Positions 17,029 to 26,985 of a DNA stretch of 64,000 nt are shown one piece after another. The DNA comes from Woeseiaceae bacterium (GTDB lineage Bacteria; Pseudomonadota; Gammaproteobacteria; Steroidobacterales; Woeseiaceae), in the NCBI GenBank assembly GCA_021773035.1, contig JAJFKU010000056.1, forward strand, positions 124,001 to 188,000. The letters run 5' to 3'. The notes under the pieces were generated by a model. That model saw nothing but the letters and a program-made list of their open reading frames with translations. It searched no databases and was not told the origin of the DNA. The translations under genes were made by a program, and so were the position numbers. Positions within the stretch are counted from its first letter, which is position 1. Each line of letters opens with the position of its first letter.

Positions 17029-19785
17029 TTACCAGCGTTTCCTGGCTTGAATGGAGATGAACCGTCCAAGGGGATTGGCGTTTACGGGATCATAGCCCAG
17101 AGGTTCGTTCAGCCCTTGATTGGTGGTTGAGGTCAGGGGTACAAATGGCGGATCTGCATCGAGCAGATTCAAGACGTTTAGAGAAAGTGTCACGCCGCTT
17201 AAGAAGCCCTTCGGATTGCGATCCAGGTCATATGAGGCGGCCAGATCCAGCGTCGTCCAGCTATCGATCGTTGGATTGTCTACATTGAACGGATTCTTGT
17301 AGTCGTCCACGTAATTGATGTTCAGGTGTAAATTGAACCCGTTGTTGGAGTAACCCATGTAACTTCGAGTCTTCAAGTTTGCCGGATTCAGTAAGGTATC
17401 GACTCTTGTTACGACGGGCGCATTGGCTGTGATTTTTTGCACATAGTCGAACATGTATGTCAGTTGTGTGCCAATGACATAATTGCCGGCACGTGTATCA
17501 AAGCCATAGTCGAGCGCAAAATCAATTCCATCGAGTTCGGAAAGAGAAAGATTGCGAATTCGGTTGTCAAATACCACGGTCACACCATTGGCGACTGCGG
17601 CCGGGTCGGCTATGTCCAGACCGGTAAGATTGAGGAAGTTTTCGGAATTGTTGAGAATGGTGGCGACGAATTCCTCAGACGGATTCACCGTAAACAGATC
17701 TGGAAAATCCGCTGGCATGGATAATCCGGCAATGCCCAGGGTGGGGTCTCCAAAATCCAGGCGATCCGAGTATTCGATGTTGAAATAGGTGCCGCTAAGG
17801 CTCAAACCAGATATGGACTTGAACTCAAAATCGAATCCGACGGTATATGATTGGGCATTTTCCGGTCCCACGTCCGGATTGCCGTTACCTTCAGAGAACA
17901 ACATGACAGACGAATTGTCCATCGACCAGATATCAGCAAAACCCAGGCTACTCGGCGGAAACAGAAAATTGCTGGCGTTTGTTGTATCGAGTTGCGATAA
18001 GAACGGTGCACGGTACGATTCGCCGTAAGTACCCCGCAGCTTTAGTGATGACACGGGCGACCATAACAAGCCAAGCTTCGGGCTCGCCTTGCCACCGAAA
18101 TCCGAGTAATCGGTATAGCGGGCTGCCAGACTGAGTTCAAGTCGCTTAAAGCCGCCAATATTCTGGTGCTCACCGATGATTGGGACGAGTAGTTCGCCGA
18201 ACGCATAGCGCGATGTACGATCCAACTTCACGCTGATGATTTGGCCATCGCCCTGATCGCTGTCTGAATTCAGTTTGTCCTGGGAATAACCCGCACCGAA
18301 AGAGAATCTCACTGTTCCACCGGGTGACTCGAACAGGCTTCCATCGAGCTTTGCCGTGATATCGAAAGTCGATGAGTCGCGATCGAACGAGAACAGCCTT
18401 GGGCCGCTAGCGAAATTGCTGATTCCGCGCTGAACAGTTTGCACAATGGAATAGGATCCAACAACTTCGGCTGCAATTGACTTCGTGAGATCCCAGCGCG
18501 TGCCCGTATTGGCAAAATACTGGTCTTGTTCCGTGTCCCGGCTTTCGAGGAAGTCACCGCCTCCGAAAGTCCGCTTGTTGGCGGTGCTGGTGTCCCGCGC
18601 CGAATACAATAGATCACTAAATAGAGACCATTCAGGTGACATGTCCTGTGAGACAGTTAGCAGGACATTCTTTCTGGTATCTTCCGGACTGAGCGTAAAA
18701 GGTGCGGCGGCGGCGGCAAAATCCCGTTCAGAAGCATCCAACTCCGAACGATCAAAATAACCCACGGACACCAACGCATTGCCGGAATTCCAACTGGATC
18801 CAAAGCTCTGTTCGGCGCGCAATTCGCGCCGGCTGCCGCTGGTGACATTGCCGTAGCCCAATACTGTTTCGGCGCTATCGAGGTCATCACGCAATATCAC
18901 ATTGACCACGCCACCGACGGCATCCGCACCGTAAATAGCCGATGCGCCATCGGTCAGAACTTCAACCCGATCGATTGCTCCCAACGGCAGCAGGGATATG
19001 TCCGGAGTTCGCCCCTGTGATGACAATGCCAGCCGGCGTCCGTTCATCAGTACTAATGTCGTGCCTACACCCAGACCGCGAAGGTCGATACCGTTCACCG
19101 ACGTTGAGTTGAACTCTCCTCTGCCCCCCAGCCCTCCCGCTGCACTGGCAGTCAGGGTGTTAAGGTTTTGCGGCAGTGTCGAAATAAACTGCTCGAAGGT
19201 CGTCGCCCCGGTATTGGCAATATCAAGCGCGGTATAGACTGACAGCGGCGAGGAGTCGGGGATAACGCCTCGAATAGTTGTACCTGTGACGATGATTTCG
19301 TCAAGTACAACTTTCTTTTCTACATCGCTATTGTTGCTCGTCAAACTTGCCTTGCTTGTCCGGGTTGGCACCGCCGACGTCTGGTTCTGTGCCATCAGCA
19401 CCGGGCTCGACGCCGGCCGGGGTTTTCCCGGCTCCGTGTCCTCGTCAGGCGCTTTTGCGGCGGCAATCGCAACCGTGGTGTCGTTGATGTAGCTGTAGGT
19501 CAGCCCGGTTCCGGCCAGCATCGAATCGAGCGCGTCTGCAGGAGAGCTTGTGCCGGATGTACCGGGAGATTCAACACCGTTTGCGACAGTGGTTACATAG
19601 GCAAACTGCAGACCGGATTGTGCGGAGAGACTGTTGAGTGCCGCCGCCAGCGGTTGTGGATCGACTTCAATCGGCGAGGGCTCGTCGCCTGCGTGAACCG
19701 CCGGTGTCCAGACCGCAAGCGCGCTGAGAAGAATGAACAACGCGGTTCTGGTATTGGCAATTTCTATTTTACGAAAATATCTCAT
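17029..19785 (-). CDS. TonB-dependent receptor with N-terminal STN signalling domain
   Basis: A 918-residue outer-membrane receptor with a signal peptide (cut near VHAG, residue 32), an STN (secretin/TonB short) domain at about 38-110 (PQPLAAALNSLSAQSGLQFAY) and a Ser/Thr/Pro linker. A TonB-box/plug region follows (DEIIVTG...LRGLGVGTTLVLMNGRRLA, RVEVLTDGASAIYGADAVGGVVNV), then a 22-strand barrel ending in an aromatic residue. The STN domain contacts FecR-type anti-sigma regulators, and the fecR and sigma genes lie upstream, so this is a signalling transducer. The plug type is common among peptide or carbohydrate receptors. The ligand is unknown. Confidence 0.93.
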   Translation of the reverse strand: MRYFRKIEIANTRTALFILLSALAVWTPAVHAGDEPSPIEVDPQPLAAALNSLSAQSGLQFAYVTTVANGVESPGTSGTSSPADALDSMLAGTGLTYSYINDTTVAIAAAKAPDEDTEPGKPRPASSPVLMAQNQTSAVPTRTSKASLTSNNSDVEKKVVLDEIIVTGTTIRGVIPDSSPLSVYTALDIANTGATTFEQFISTLPQNLNTLTASAAGGLGGRGEFNSTSVNGIDLRGLGVGTTLVLMNGRRLALSSQGRTPDISLLPLGAIDRVEVLTDGASAIYGADAVGGVVNVILRDDLDSAETVLGYGNVTSGSRRELRAEQSFGSSWNSGNALVSVGYFDRSELDASERDFAAAAAPFTLSPEDTRKNVLLTVSQDMSPEWSLFSDLLYSARDTSTANKRTFGGGDFLESRDTEQDQYFANTGTRWDLTKSIAAEVVGSYSIVQTVQRGISNFASGPRLFSFDRDSSTFDITAKLDGSLFESPGGTVRFSFGAGYSQDKLNSDSDQGDGQIISVKLDRTSRYAFGELLVPIIGEHQNIGGFKRLELSLAARYTDYSDFGGKASPKLGLLWSPVSSLKLRGTYGESYRAPFLSQLDTTNASNFLFPPSSLGFADIWSMDNSSVMLFSEGNGNPDVGPENAQSYTVGFDFEFKSISGLSLSGTYFNIEYSDRLDFGDPTLGIAGLSMPADFPDLFTVNPSEEFVATILNNSENFLNLTGLDIADPAAVANGVTVVFDNRIRNLSLSELDGIDFALDYGFDTRAGNYVIGTQLTYMFDYVQKITANAPVVTRVDTLLNPANLKTRSYMGYSNNGFNLHLNINYVDDYKNPFNVDNPTIDSWTTLDLAASYDLDRNPKGFLSGVTLSLNVLNLLDADPPFVPLTSTTNQGLNEPLGYDPVNANPLGRFISIQARKRW

Positions 19786-19872
19786 GAGTCGATCCCCCGG
19801 TTTCGATTCTTAGGCTGGGCTGCTTGCGCGCCCGTCGTTGTATAGAGCCTGGAGTCGGAAAAAGGAGTAACA

Positions 19873-20940
19873 CTAATTTTCTGACGGTCGGGCTTCCTTT
19901 TGGCGCAAGGAAATTCGACCATCGTGTTCAACACTCGCTGTCGCGATGCCGATTTTTTCGAGGAACAGAATAAACGATGCCCGATCGTTGGCGTTGAACG
20001 AACCCGTTACAGGCAGGGTTTCGAGATCTGCATCGGCAATAACGATCGGTGGATCGTTGTAGAGATTGAATTCGTCGATAACCTCGGACAGGGGCCGGTT
20101 ATCGAAAAACAAACGGCGTTCACGCCACGCGGTTGCCCGCTCAGGGTCTGTCTCGACGACGGCTATCCGTCTGGAGCGCACATCGACACTCGCCTGTTGA
20201 CCGACAGTCACAATGACCGGCAAATCCGTCGCCTGCTGCACGGGTAAAGCCTGAGCCTGCCTGCTGCGAACTTCGATAGTCCCCTCCACTACCGTAACGG
20301 TAGTGCCCGCATTCCGGTGATACACATTAAACGCCGTACCTAGCGCTTGAATTATTGTGTCACCGGCAACGACACGGAAAGGACGTTGTGGATCTTTGGC
20401 GACGTCGAACAAAACCTCTCCGCCGGAAAGAACAACATCGCGGTAGGTGTCGGTGAACTGCAGCTCGATCCTTGACTGCGTATTGAGTGTGACCATCGAT
20501 CCGTCAGGTAGCGGGAACGAGGTCTGCTCACCTATGGCGGTTTGAAAACTATCCGCGTCGAGCGCGAGTTCGAAAACGCCGAGAATGATCGTTGCTGCCA
20601 CTACCGCCGCTACCACGCTGCCGGCAAACCAGCGCCGAGGTACCCGGGTGAGCACAGGTAACTCCGCCGTCTGCGATTCGAACAAAGACACAACGTTTTC
20701 ATCCTCGCTGGCGGTAGCCGCCTCAATCAGCTGTTCCAGGTTTGGGTCTTCGCCGAGATCGCACAGGTCGTTTCGTAGTGAGGCGATTTGCAGAAATTCA
20801 TAGACGTTCTCTGCCGATGCTTTTAGCCATGCCGCAAAAGCTTCGTTGGTGCCGGGCCCGGGATCCTGCAGGCGTTCAAACCACGCCGACGCGTCGTCGC
20901 TGATCCTGTCGAGGTGTTCCTGTCGTTCGCGCTGTTTCAT
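19873..20940 (-). CDS. FecR-family anti-sigma/regulator
   Basis: I prefer ATG 20940 (355 residues), seven bases after the sigma gene; longer starts overlap that gene. An N-terminal DUF4880-like helical domain (ASAWFERLQDPGPGTNEAF...WL) that binds the sigma factor is followed by one membrane helix (AGSVVAAVVAATIILG). The periplasmic FecR domain carries FPLPDGSMVTLNTQSRIEL and GGEVLFDVAKDPQRPF, and the chain ends in a DUF4974/STN-like domain (LPVTGSFNAND). It transmits the loaded-receptor signal across the inner membrane to the ECF sigma factor. Confidence 0.92.
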   Translation of the reverse strand: MKQRERQEHLDRISDDASAWFERLQDPGPGTNEAFAAWLKASAENVYEFLQIASLRNDLCDLGEDPNLEQLIEAATASEDENVVSLFESQTAELPVLTRVPRRWFAGSVVAAVVAATIILGVFELALDADSFQTAIGEQTSFPLPDGSMVTLNTQSRIELQFTDTYRDVVLSGGEVLFDVAKDPQRPFRVVAGDTIIQALGTAFNVYHRNAGTTVTVVEGTIEVRSRQAQALPVQQATDLPVIVTVGQQASVDVRSRRIAVVETDPERATAWRERRLFFDNRPLSEVIDEFNLYNDPPIVIADADLETLPVTGSFNANDRASFILFLEKIGIATASVEHDGRISLRQKEARPSEN

Positions 20941-20947
20941 AGCTTTA

Positions 20948-21469
20948 TTAACACTCCTCATCGCGAAAACGACGCAAGCGTTTTCGGCAATGGGCAACGC
21001 CCTTGGTCATATACTTCTTAACCATTCCGACGGAGACGCCGAGCCGCTCCGCTACTTCCTTGTTACTCATCCCTTGCCGGCTGCGCATTGTCACGACGGC
21101 CCGGCATTTGGGCGACAGCTCGCTGAGCGCCCGGTCGACCTGCTGCAGCTGCCGGCGCCGTTCAGCGGTTTCTTCTGTGCTCGGGCCGGGGTCCTCGAGT
21201 TCGGCCACCGCCGTTTCGCCCAGGCGCTGCTGCGGCGGCAATCTGTGTGCGTATAGCTCGTGGACCAGATTGATGGCAATACGATAGAGGTAGGTCTGTG
21301 GATGACGAATCAGCTGCTTGTTGTTGATCCGCAGCACCCGCAGATAAGCCTCCTGCGCAAGCTCCTGGGCGTCGGCCTCGCTGTCGAGGCGAGTGCGCAG
21401 GTAGCTTTGCAGCCGATCCCGGTGGTCGGTGAACAGATCGGCGAGTTGGTTTCTGCCCAGTTTCCGCAT
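20948..21469 (-). CDS. ECF sigma factor, FecI-like
   Basis: A 173-residue sigma-70 family factor with region 2 (DAQELAQEAYLRVLR) and region 4 (LSELSPKCRAVVTMRSRQGMSNKEVAERLGVSVGMVKKYM). Length and composition match the iron-starvation/FecI type, controlled by a membrane FecR partner. It is the first gene of the minus-strand operon sigma-FecR-TonB receptor-S9 hydrolase. The 170 bp upstream (21470-21639) holds the presumed promoter but no motif I can name with confidence. Confidence 0.93.
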   Translation of the reverse strand: MRKLGRNQLADLFTDHRDRLQSYLRTRLDSEADAQELAQEAYLRVLRINNKQLIRHPQTYLYRIAINLVHELYAHRLPPQQRLGETAVAELEDPGPSTEETAERRRQLQQVDRALSELSPKCRAVVTMRSRQGMSNKEVAERLGVSVGMVKKYMTKGVAHCRKRLRRFRDEEC

Positions 21470-21639
21470 GAGACTATAGAGTGTAAATCACGGAAAAGGT
21501 GTAATGGAAAAAGGGTTCGAAGCCCTAAACAGGGCTCTGAGCTCCTATCGAAACTGCCAAGGCTCCGCCGTCTTACCGCGGCAAACGGCCTGAAAAATGA
21601 TCTGACAGAGTGGCAGGCCGCGTCAGAGCTCGTGACTAT

Positions 21640-23361
21640 CTAGTGCGGTAGCAGCGCTGTATCGCCGTCGTAGTCGTCGCCAAGCATCTGCTCACGAATC
21701 AGCGGCACCGGCGGCGACCCGTAACTGAGAAACTGGTCATGAAATCTGCCAAAGGACTCCTCGCCCCCGCGGCCAGCAGTCCAGTCGTCTCGCAGTTTGT
21801 TGATCATGAGCTTGCCCAGCGTGTAGTTGAGATAACCAGGATCGTAAGTACCGCGGAACGCCTGCTGGCTCGCGTTACCGAAATCCTGAAACGCCTTTTC
21901 TTCGAACAGTTTCTGACTTTCTTCGACACTCATACCTTCGGCATGCAGCCCGATGGCCGAAAGATAACGGACGTTTCTGAGCAGCGCATTGAGCAGTTGT
22001 CCAATGCGCACCTCCGGGTCACCGTCGCCAAGGCCCGCATCGACCATCATCTGCTCGGTATAGTGCGCCCAGCCTTCAACGAAAGAGTAAGTTCCGAAAT
22101 GTCGGCCAATATTGTTGTCGACACGATTCGCATGCAGGAACTGTAAAAAGTGTCCCGGCCAGACTTCATGCACAGAGATAGCCAGCAAGTCGGTTTCGCC
22201 CGGTATGTAGGCGAGCTGATCGTCTTCCGACCAGTTGGGGTCCGGCGGTGCGATGTAGTACACCGAGGGCAATCCCGACTCGAACGGTCCGGGAATATCG
22301 ATGTATGCCGCATTGAAGCGGCGATGTGGCGGCGCCTCGTCGACCAGCGCATCTTCCGTACCCGGTATGCTGACGATGTCATTGTCTTCAAGGAATCTGC
22401 GCAGCTCCGGCAGCTGCCGTCTCGCACCCCCGACCGCGCCCTCGGGCGGTTTTCGATTCTGCACCTTGAGAACGCAATCTTCGCTACTTTCACCCGGCGC
22501 AAACTCCGCGCAGGCCTCGAACAGGGCATCGAGATTTTGTTGCAGATTCAGTTCACCGGCCGCCTGGAGTTCAGCAAGCGAAACATCGACACCCTGCGTA
22601 GCACTCAACATCCTGAGGAACATCTCCTCACCCAGAGCGAAGTCGTCCGTGGCCGTATCCCTGAGTCCGTTCAACCATCGAGCCGTTTGCTCCACCGCTT
22701 CGACTGCAGCGTCGTTAGCTGCGACAAATTGGCGCTGTAACTGTTCGTCCTCAACGGCCGCAAACAGCCCCGGCACGGTATCTTTCAGATAGCCCGCCAG
22801 GCCTGAGAATATCCCGTGTGCCGTTTCGACATAGGCCGACGGGAGCGGCGGCGCGAGATTGTCCTGCATTGTGTTCAGCCACGCCGGCAATTGCGAAATA
22901 TACTGCGTGTAAGCGACAATTCGCTCTTCGAGCGGCGCGTATTCCCGATCGATATAGGTACTCATACCGAGGCTGAACGAATACACCACGGGGTTGTTCG
23001 TCAGAAAGCCCGAGTCGCGAATCCAGAAACGTTCGCCCTGCAGCGCCTTGACCAGGTAATCCCGCTCGAACGCCTCCATCCCCAGCAACTCGTCGTAAGA
23101 CTCCGCGTCGGCGACGACGTGATCGATCCAGGCGGCATACTCTTCAGCGGCGGCAAGACTGTTGTCTCCCATTTGCCCGTCGTACTGGTGTAAACCCGCA
23201 TACACCGCCGCCTCCGGGTTGGCCTTGTAGTAGTCGTCGATGGTGACCGCCGCAAACTCGGCCCACGGCGGTTTCTCCGTGCTAACCGTCTCAGCCTGAT
23301 CGACTCCGTTGCTGCATGCGCTCAATACGAGGAACGCTAATGGAATTATTAGTTTATTCAT
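21640..23361 (-). CDS. DUF885-family lipoprotein metallopeptidase
   Basis: A 573-residue protein with a lipoprotein signal ending LSAC (Cys16). The DUF885 zinc motif is seen as HEVWPGHFLQ (HExxPGH), about residue 395, followed by the SFVEGWAHYTEQMM helix supplying the third ligand, as in this M32-related group. It presumably trims peptides in the periplasm or at the outer membrane; specificity is unknown. It starts two bases after the M49-like gene's stop, so both peptidase lipoproteins share an operon. Confidence 0.86.
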   Translation of the reverse strand: MNKLIIPLAFLVLSACSNGVDQAETVSTEKPPWAEFAAVTIDDYYKANPEAAVYAGLHQYDGQMGDNSLAAAEEYAAWIDHVVADAESYDELLGMEAFERDYLVKALQGERFWIRDSGFLTNNPVVYSFSLGMSTYIDREYAPLEERIVAYTQYISQLPAWLNTMQDNLAPPLPSAYVETAHGIFSGLAGYLKDTVPGLFAAVEDEQLQRQFVAANDAAVEAVEQTARWLNGLRDTATDDFALGEEMFLRMLSATQGVDVSLAELQAAGELNLQQNLDALFEACAEFAPGESSEDCVLKVQNRKPPEGAVGGARRQLPELRRFLEDNDIVSIPGTEDALVDEAPPHRRFNAAYIDIPGPFESGLPSVYYIAPPDPNWSEDDQLAYIPGETDLLAISVHEVWPGHFLQFLHANRVDNNIGRHFGTYSFVEGWAHYTEQMMVDAGLGDGDPEVRIGQLLNALLRNVRYLSAIGLHAEGMSVEESQKLFEEKAFQDFGNASQQAFRGTYDPGYLNYTLGKLMINKLRDDWTAGRGGEESFGRFHDQFLSYGSPPVPLIREQMLGDDYDGDTALLPH

Positions 23362-23363
23362 TG

Positions 23364-25025
23364 TTACTCGATACCCAGTTCTGCAACGCCCTGCTGGAAA
23401 GTAATGTCAACCGGAATACTCGCCTCTGTCAGTCGGTCGAGGTCGCCCTGCAACTGCGGCTTGATGACACCGCGAGACTCAGTCAACTCAACGGCGCCGT
23501 CGTAGTCACCATCACCCTGCAAGGTCAGCAGCAAACGCGACAGATCCGTCATCGCCGTTTCCATCTTGTCGAAATCAACCTGATAGCGACCGCTTTCAGC
23601 ATCGCGTACGAACGCTCCACTATCGAGAAAGAAATTGAAGCGCACCATGTTCGCCTTGCCATGGGCGCTGGAGGCACCAAAACGAATCGAACGGAACACG
23701 CTGGACATGAAGGTCACGTAGTAGTCACGCAGGTCGACATCGCCGAGTTCTCCCGCTTTGTGAAGCTCGGTGATCATGTACAAGCCGAGAATATCCGCCT
23801 TGCCCTCTTCCATACTGGATGCCATGTCCAGCATCGTGCCACGAACCGTGCCACGACCGTCGATCGTGTTTTTGATACCCAGCCCGTGAGCGACTTCATG
23901 AAACATCGTATTGGCGAAAAATGCGTCGAAGGTGACGTATTCACGTTGCGACTCATCGATGAGCACATCGGCGATCGGCTCCAGAATTTTGTCGAACTTC
24001 GCCTGCATCGCGTTCTTCAGCTGCAGTCGGCGCGTGCCTCGCGATAGCTGCACCTCCTCGTCGTTCGGCAGGTTGATCGCGATAGTCTTGCTGCCGGCGT
24101 TGCTATGCCCCGCATAGTAAACGACGTCGTAAGCGTTCAGGTCGGAATCCGTACCGGGTGTCTCCCACTTGTATTCGTCGGGAACCGGTAAACCCTCCTG
24201 CAGCGCCGGCAGGAAGTCAGCAAAGCGGCTCAGCCGATCGCTCCACTCGAGATCTTTGATCAGCACATAGGACTCGTATCCCGCGCGATAACCGAATAGC
24301 GCATCCTCGTAAGTCTCGATCGCGCCGATAACGACGTCGATATCGTTGTCCCGGACATCCATCCAGTACATATCGCTGATCTGATAGTTGTCGCTGATCA
24401 GGGCCGCAGCACGCAGTTTCAGGTAGTTCGCGAACTCCGTACTTTCGGCGAGTTTCGCCGCGGCATGCAGCAGGTCGGCGGCGGCCTTGAGCTCGGCGGC
24501 ATAAGCAACATGGTACGCAAGCAGCGTGAGTTCGCCGTCTTCATTACGGCGAACCAGCGAGTAGAGCCCGTTCTTTCCGGGCAGGTAGGCCGCCTCGAAT
24601 TCTTCCTTGCTCATGTCAGCCGGATAGAAGTTGGCGCCCGGCGGTTTGCGGCCAACGCCCTCCATGAACGGCTTGTCGCCGTCGAGACGATCCCAGGGCC
24701 CGTAGTTCAACTCGGCGTAGCGCCGCGTATCGGCGTCGGCAATGGTCGCAAGCCAGGACTCGTAGTCGTCGCCATAGGCCTGACGCCAGAACAGATCGTC
24801 CATAATTTGCGAAGCATCGATCAAAAGCCCGATCATTTCCCGCTGATTGTCGCTGAGCGAATCAAGGTCGGCGCTGAGCGTGAAATCCGCATAGACTTCC
24901 GGCCGCGGTGCAATGGTCTCCAGCGGCTGAATGCTGAGCTCTGCCGGCGGCTCGCCGCCGCAGGCAGCGATGGTGGTCAGAGCAACAGCAACGCCGGACC
25001 GGCGCAATATCTTTGTGAAACTCAC
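23364..25025 (-). CDS. M49-like (dipeptidyl-peptidase III family) zinc-peptidase lipoprotein
   Basis: The start is taken as GTG 25025, with an AGGGGA ribosome binding site seven bases upstream; this gives a clean lipoprotein signal ending IAAC and 553 residues. The zinc site reads MFHEVAHGLGIKN (an HExxH version of the M49 motif), with SMEEGKADILGLYM providing the downstream Glu ligand. Bacterial short M49-like proteins share this arrangement. It likely releases dipeptides or acts as a carboxypeptidase-like enzyme in the periplasm; activity is inferred. It is co-transcribed with the DUF885 gene. Confidence 0.84.
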   Translation of the reverse strand: MSFTKILRRSGVAVALTTIAACGGEPPAELSIQPLETIAPRPEVYADFTLSADLDSLSDNQREMIGLLIDASQIMDDLFWRQAYGDDYESWLATIADADTRRYAELNYGPWDRLDGDKPFMEGVGRKPPGANFYPADMSKEEFEAAYLPGKNGLYSLVRRNEDGELTLLAYHVAYAAELKAAADLLHAAAKLAESTEFANYLKLRAAALISDNYQISDMYWMDVRDNDIDVVIGAIETYEDALFGYRAGYESYVLIKDLEWSDRLSRFADFLPALQEGLPVPDEYKWETPGTDSDLNAYDVVYYAGHSNAGSKTIAINLPNDEEVQLSRGTRRLQLKNAMQAKFDKILEPIADVLIDESQREYVTFDAFFANTMFHEVAHGLGIKNTIDGRGTVRGTMLDMASSMEEGKADILGLYMITELHKAGELGDVDLRDYYVTFMSSVFRSIRFGASSAHGKANMVRFNFFLDSGAFVRDAESGRYQVDFDKMETAMTDLSRLLLTLQGDGDYDGAVELTESRGVIKPQLQGDLDRLTEASIPVDITFQQGVAELGIE

Positions 25026-25069
25026 GGCTTTCCCCTGAAACAATATCAATGCGCCATTATCGCACAAGG

Positions 25070-25897
25070 TCAGAGATCGACGAGCTCTACATCCTCTGCC
25101 GTCAGCGTTTCGCCGAGAAACTGGCCGCCGACACGGGCGAAGCGTGTGACGCCGTCGGTCGCCAGCAGCCGCAGGTTTCCTGCCTGCCGGCTGTCGTTCA
25201 GCGCGGCACTGTCCTGCAGCAGCCCTGCAACGGCGACTGCCGTTGTCTGCGCCGAATCGACCACCTGCACATCGCGGCCGGCAATGGCCGCGATGGACTC
25301 GTGCAACAGTGGAAAGTGGGTACAGCCGAGGATAATACTGGTCGCCGTGAACGAGCCCTGCACCGCCTCGTTGAGATAACGCTCAACGATGGCATCGGCG
25401 ATAGTGCCACTCGTCCAGCCCTCCTCAGCCAGTGACACCAGCATTTCGCAGGCCTGCTCGCGGGTCTGTGCGGCCGGGTCCCGCGCCGCGATCGCCCTGC
25501 TGTAGGCACCGAGGCGCACCGTAGCTTCCGTCGCCAGCACCAGGTGCGCGCCGCCGGGACATGCGGCTACCGCGGCCAGCGCGCCGGGCTCTATGACGCC
25601 TAGAACCGGTATCGGCCTCATCTGCTCGCGCAAAGCCTGTAGCGCAACCGCCGAGGCCGTATTGCAGGCGACAACAAGCATTTTAATGCCCTGCTGCTGC
25701 AGTTTGGCCGTCGCCTGCGTCGCGTAGCGGGCAATGGACGCCGGGCTCTTGGTGCCGTAAGGCAGCCTGGCGGTATCGCCGAGGTAAATGAGGTTTTCGC
25801 CGGGTAGCGCCTCGCGAATCGCCTTGAGAACGGTTAATCCACCAACCCCGGAGTCAAACACGCCGATCGGCAAGCGCTTGTCATTGTGATCTGTCAT
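25070..25897 (-). CDS. murI: Glutamate racemase
   Basis: A 275-residue MurI of normal length. The N-terminus IGVFDSGVGGLTVLKA, the first catalytic Cys78 in VVACNTAS, the second Cys192 in LGCTHFPLL, and the conserved YLGDTARLPYG loop are all present. It interconverts L- and D-glutamate, giving D-Glu for peptidoglycan. The gene lies 44 bp upstream of the M49-like peptidase start on the same strand, so read-through is possible. Confidence 0.96.
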   Translation of the reverse strand: MTDHNDKRLPIGVFDSGVGGLTVLKAIREALPGENLIYLGDTARLPYGTKSPASIARYATQATAKLQQQGIKMLVVACNTASAVALQALREQMRPIPVLGVIEPGALAAVAACPGGAHLVLATEATVRLGAYSRAIAARDPAAQTREQACEMLVSLAEEGWTSGTIADAIVERYLNEAVQGSFTATSIILGCTHFPLLHESIAAIAGRDVQVVDSAQTTAVAVAGLLQDSAALNDSRQAGNLRLLATDGVTRFARVGGQFLGETLTAEDVELVDL

Positions 25898-25971
25898 CGC
25901 CGCATTGTGCCCAATGATTCAATATCTGTGGAATAATTCTGCTCCGACTGGCTTCACGGATCGCTGTTACT

Positions 25972-26985
25972 GTGCAGAAACTGATTTACGGCATTGGCGC
26001 ACTGCTCGTACTCCTGATCATCATAGGTTTCGCCCTGCCGCGAACGCATCAGGTCGAGGTCTCGGTGGAAATCGACGCCCACCAGGCGACCGTATTTGCG
26101 CTGCTCAACGATTTCCGGCGCGTTTCGGCGTGGTCGCCCTGGACCGATACCGACGCGAACGCCCGCATCCTTTTTTCAGGCGCCAACCGCGGCGTTGGTG
26201 CCGGCATGACCTGGGACGGCGCGATCATCGGCAGCGGCACCCAGCGCATCACCGAGAGCCGACCCTACGATTATGTCGGCGTCGCCATGAACCCTGGCGA
26301 AACCGGTGAAGCGCGTACCTGGTTCAGGCTCACGCCCGGCGTGGGTACGACAATCGTCAGCTGGGGTTTCGAGGCCGATTACGGCCTGAACATCGTCGGC
26401 CGCTATTTCGCCGCTTTCCTCGGCGGTGTCGTCGCGCGCGACTATCACGACAGCCTGGTGCAGCTGAAGGAGTTTGCGGAAGGTCTGCCAAGCGCCGATT
26501 TCGGCGATCTCGAGATTGAACACCTCGTTGTCGAAGCGGCTGAGATTGCCTATTTGTCAACCACGTCGCGACCGGAACCGGCCGAGATATCTGATGCCCT
26601 CGGCAAGGCCTATTTTCAGATACTGGCCTTTATCGACCGGCAGAATCTATCGGATGCCGGTGCTCCGCTGTCAATAACGCGAAGTTTCAGCGGCTCCGAA
26701 TTCAGGTTCGACGCAGCGATCCCGGTGCGGGGCCTTAGCGCAGAGACGCCGCGCGACGGGGCCGGCGTCAGAATCGGGGAAACCCACGCCGGGCCGGTGA
26801 TTCGCGTCAGGCATATCGGCTCGTACCGGTCTTTGACCGCCACGCACCGCAAGATATCAGCCTATCTGGCGGCGCTGGATATCGAGCGCAACGGCGCTGC
26901 ATGGGAATCCTATGTCAGCGATCCGGGCAACGTAGCGGAGGCCGAGCTGCTGACTCACGTCTACTACCCGATCAAAGTCGACTAA
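25972..26985 (+). CDS. SRPBCC plus GyrI-like effector-binding domain fusion, membrane-anchored
   Basis: A 337-residue protein (GTG start) with an N-terminal membrane segment (IYGIGALLVLLIIIGFAL). An SRPBCC domain at about 30-165 (VSVEIDAHQATVFALLNDFRRVSAWSPW) is followed by a GyrI/AraC effector-binding-like domain (about 180-337, ending AELLTHVYYPIKV). Both folds bind small hydrophobic or drug-like ligands. The combination recurs in marine bacteria without an assigned function. No DNA-binding domain is present, so it is not a regulator in the classic sense. The stop overlaps a convergent gene by four bases. Confidence 0.82.
   Translation: MQKLIYGIGALLVLLIIIGFALPRTHQVEVSVEIDAHQATVFALLNDFRRVSAWSPWTDTDANARILFSGANRGVGAGMTWDGAIIGSGTQRITESRPYDYVGVAMNPGETGEARTWFRLTPGVGTTIVSWGFEADYGLNIVGRYFAAFLGGVVARDYHDSLVQLKEFAEGLPSADFGDLEIEHLVVEAAEIAYLSTTSRPEPAEISDALGKAYFQILAFIDRQNLSDAGAPLSITRSFSGSEFRFDAAIPVRGLSAETPRDGAGVRIGETHAGPVIRVRHIGSYRSLTATHRKISAYLAALDIERNGAAWESYVSDPGNVAEAELLTHVYYPIKVD

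Noticed and set aside
14622..21469. Complete lasso-peptide biosynthetic cluster
   Set aside because: No precursor peptide, leader peptidase or asparagine-synthetase-like cyclase gene is visible nearby.
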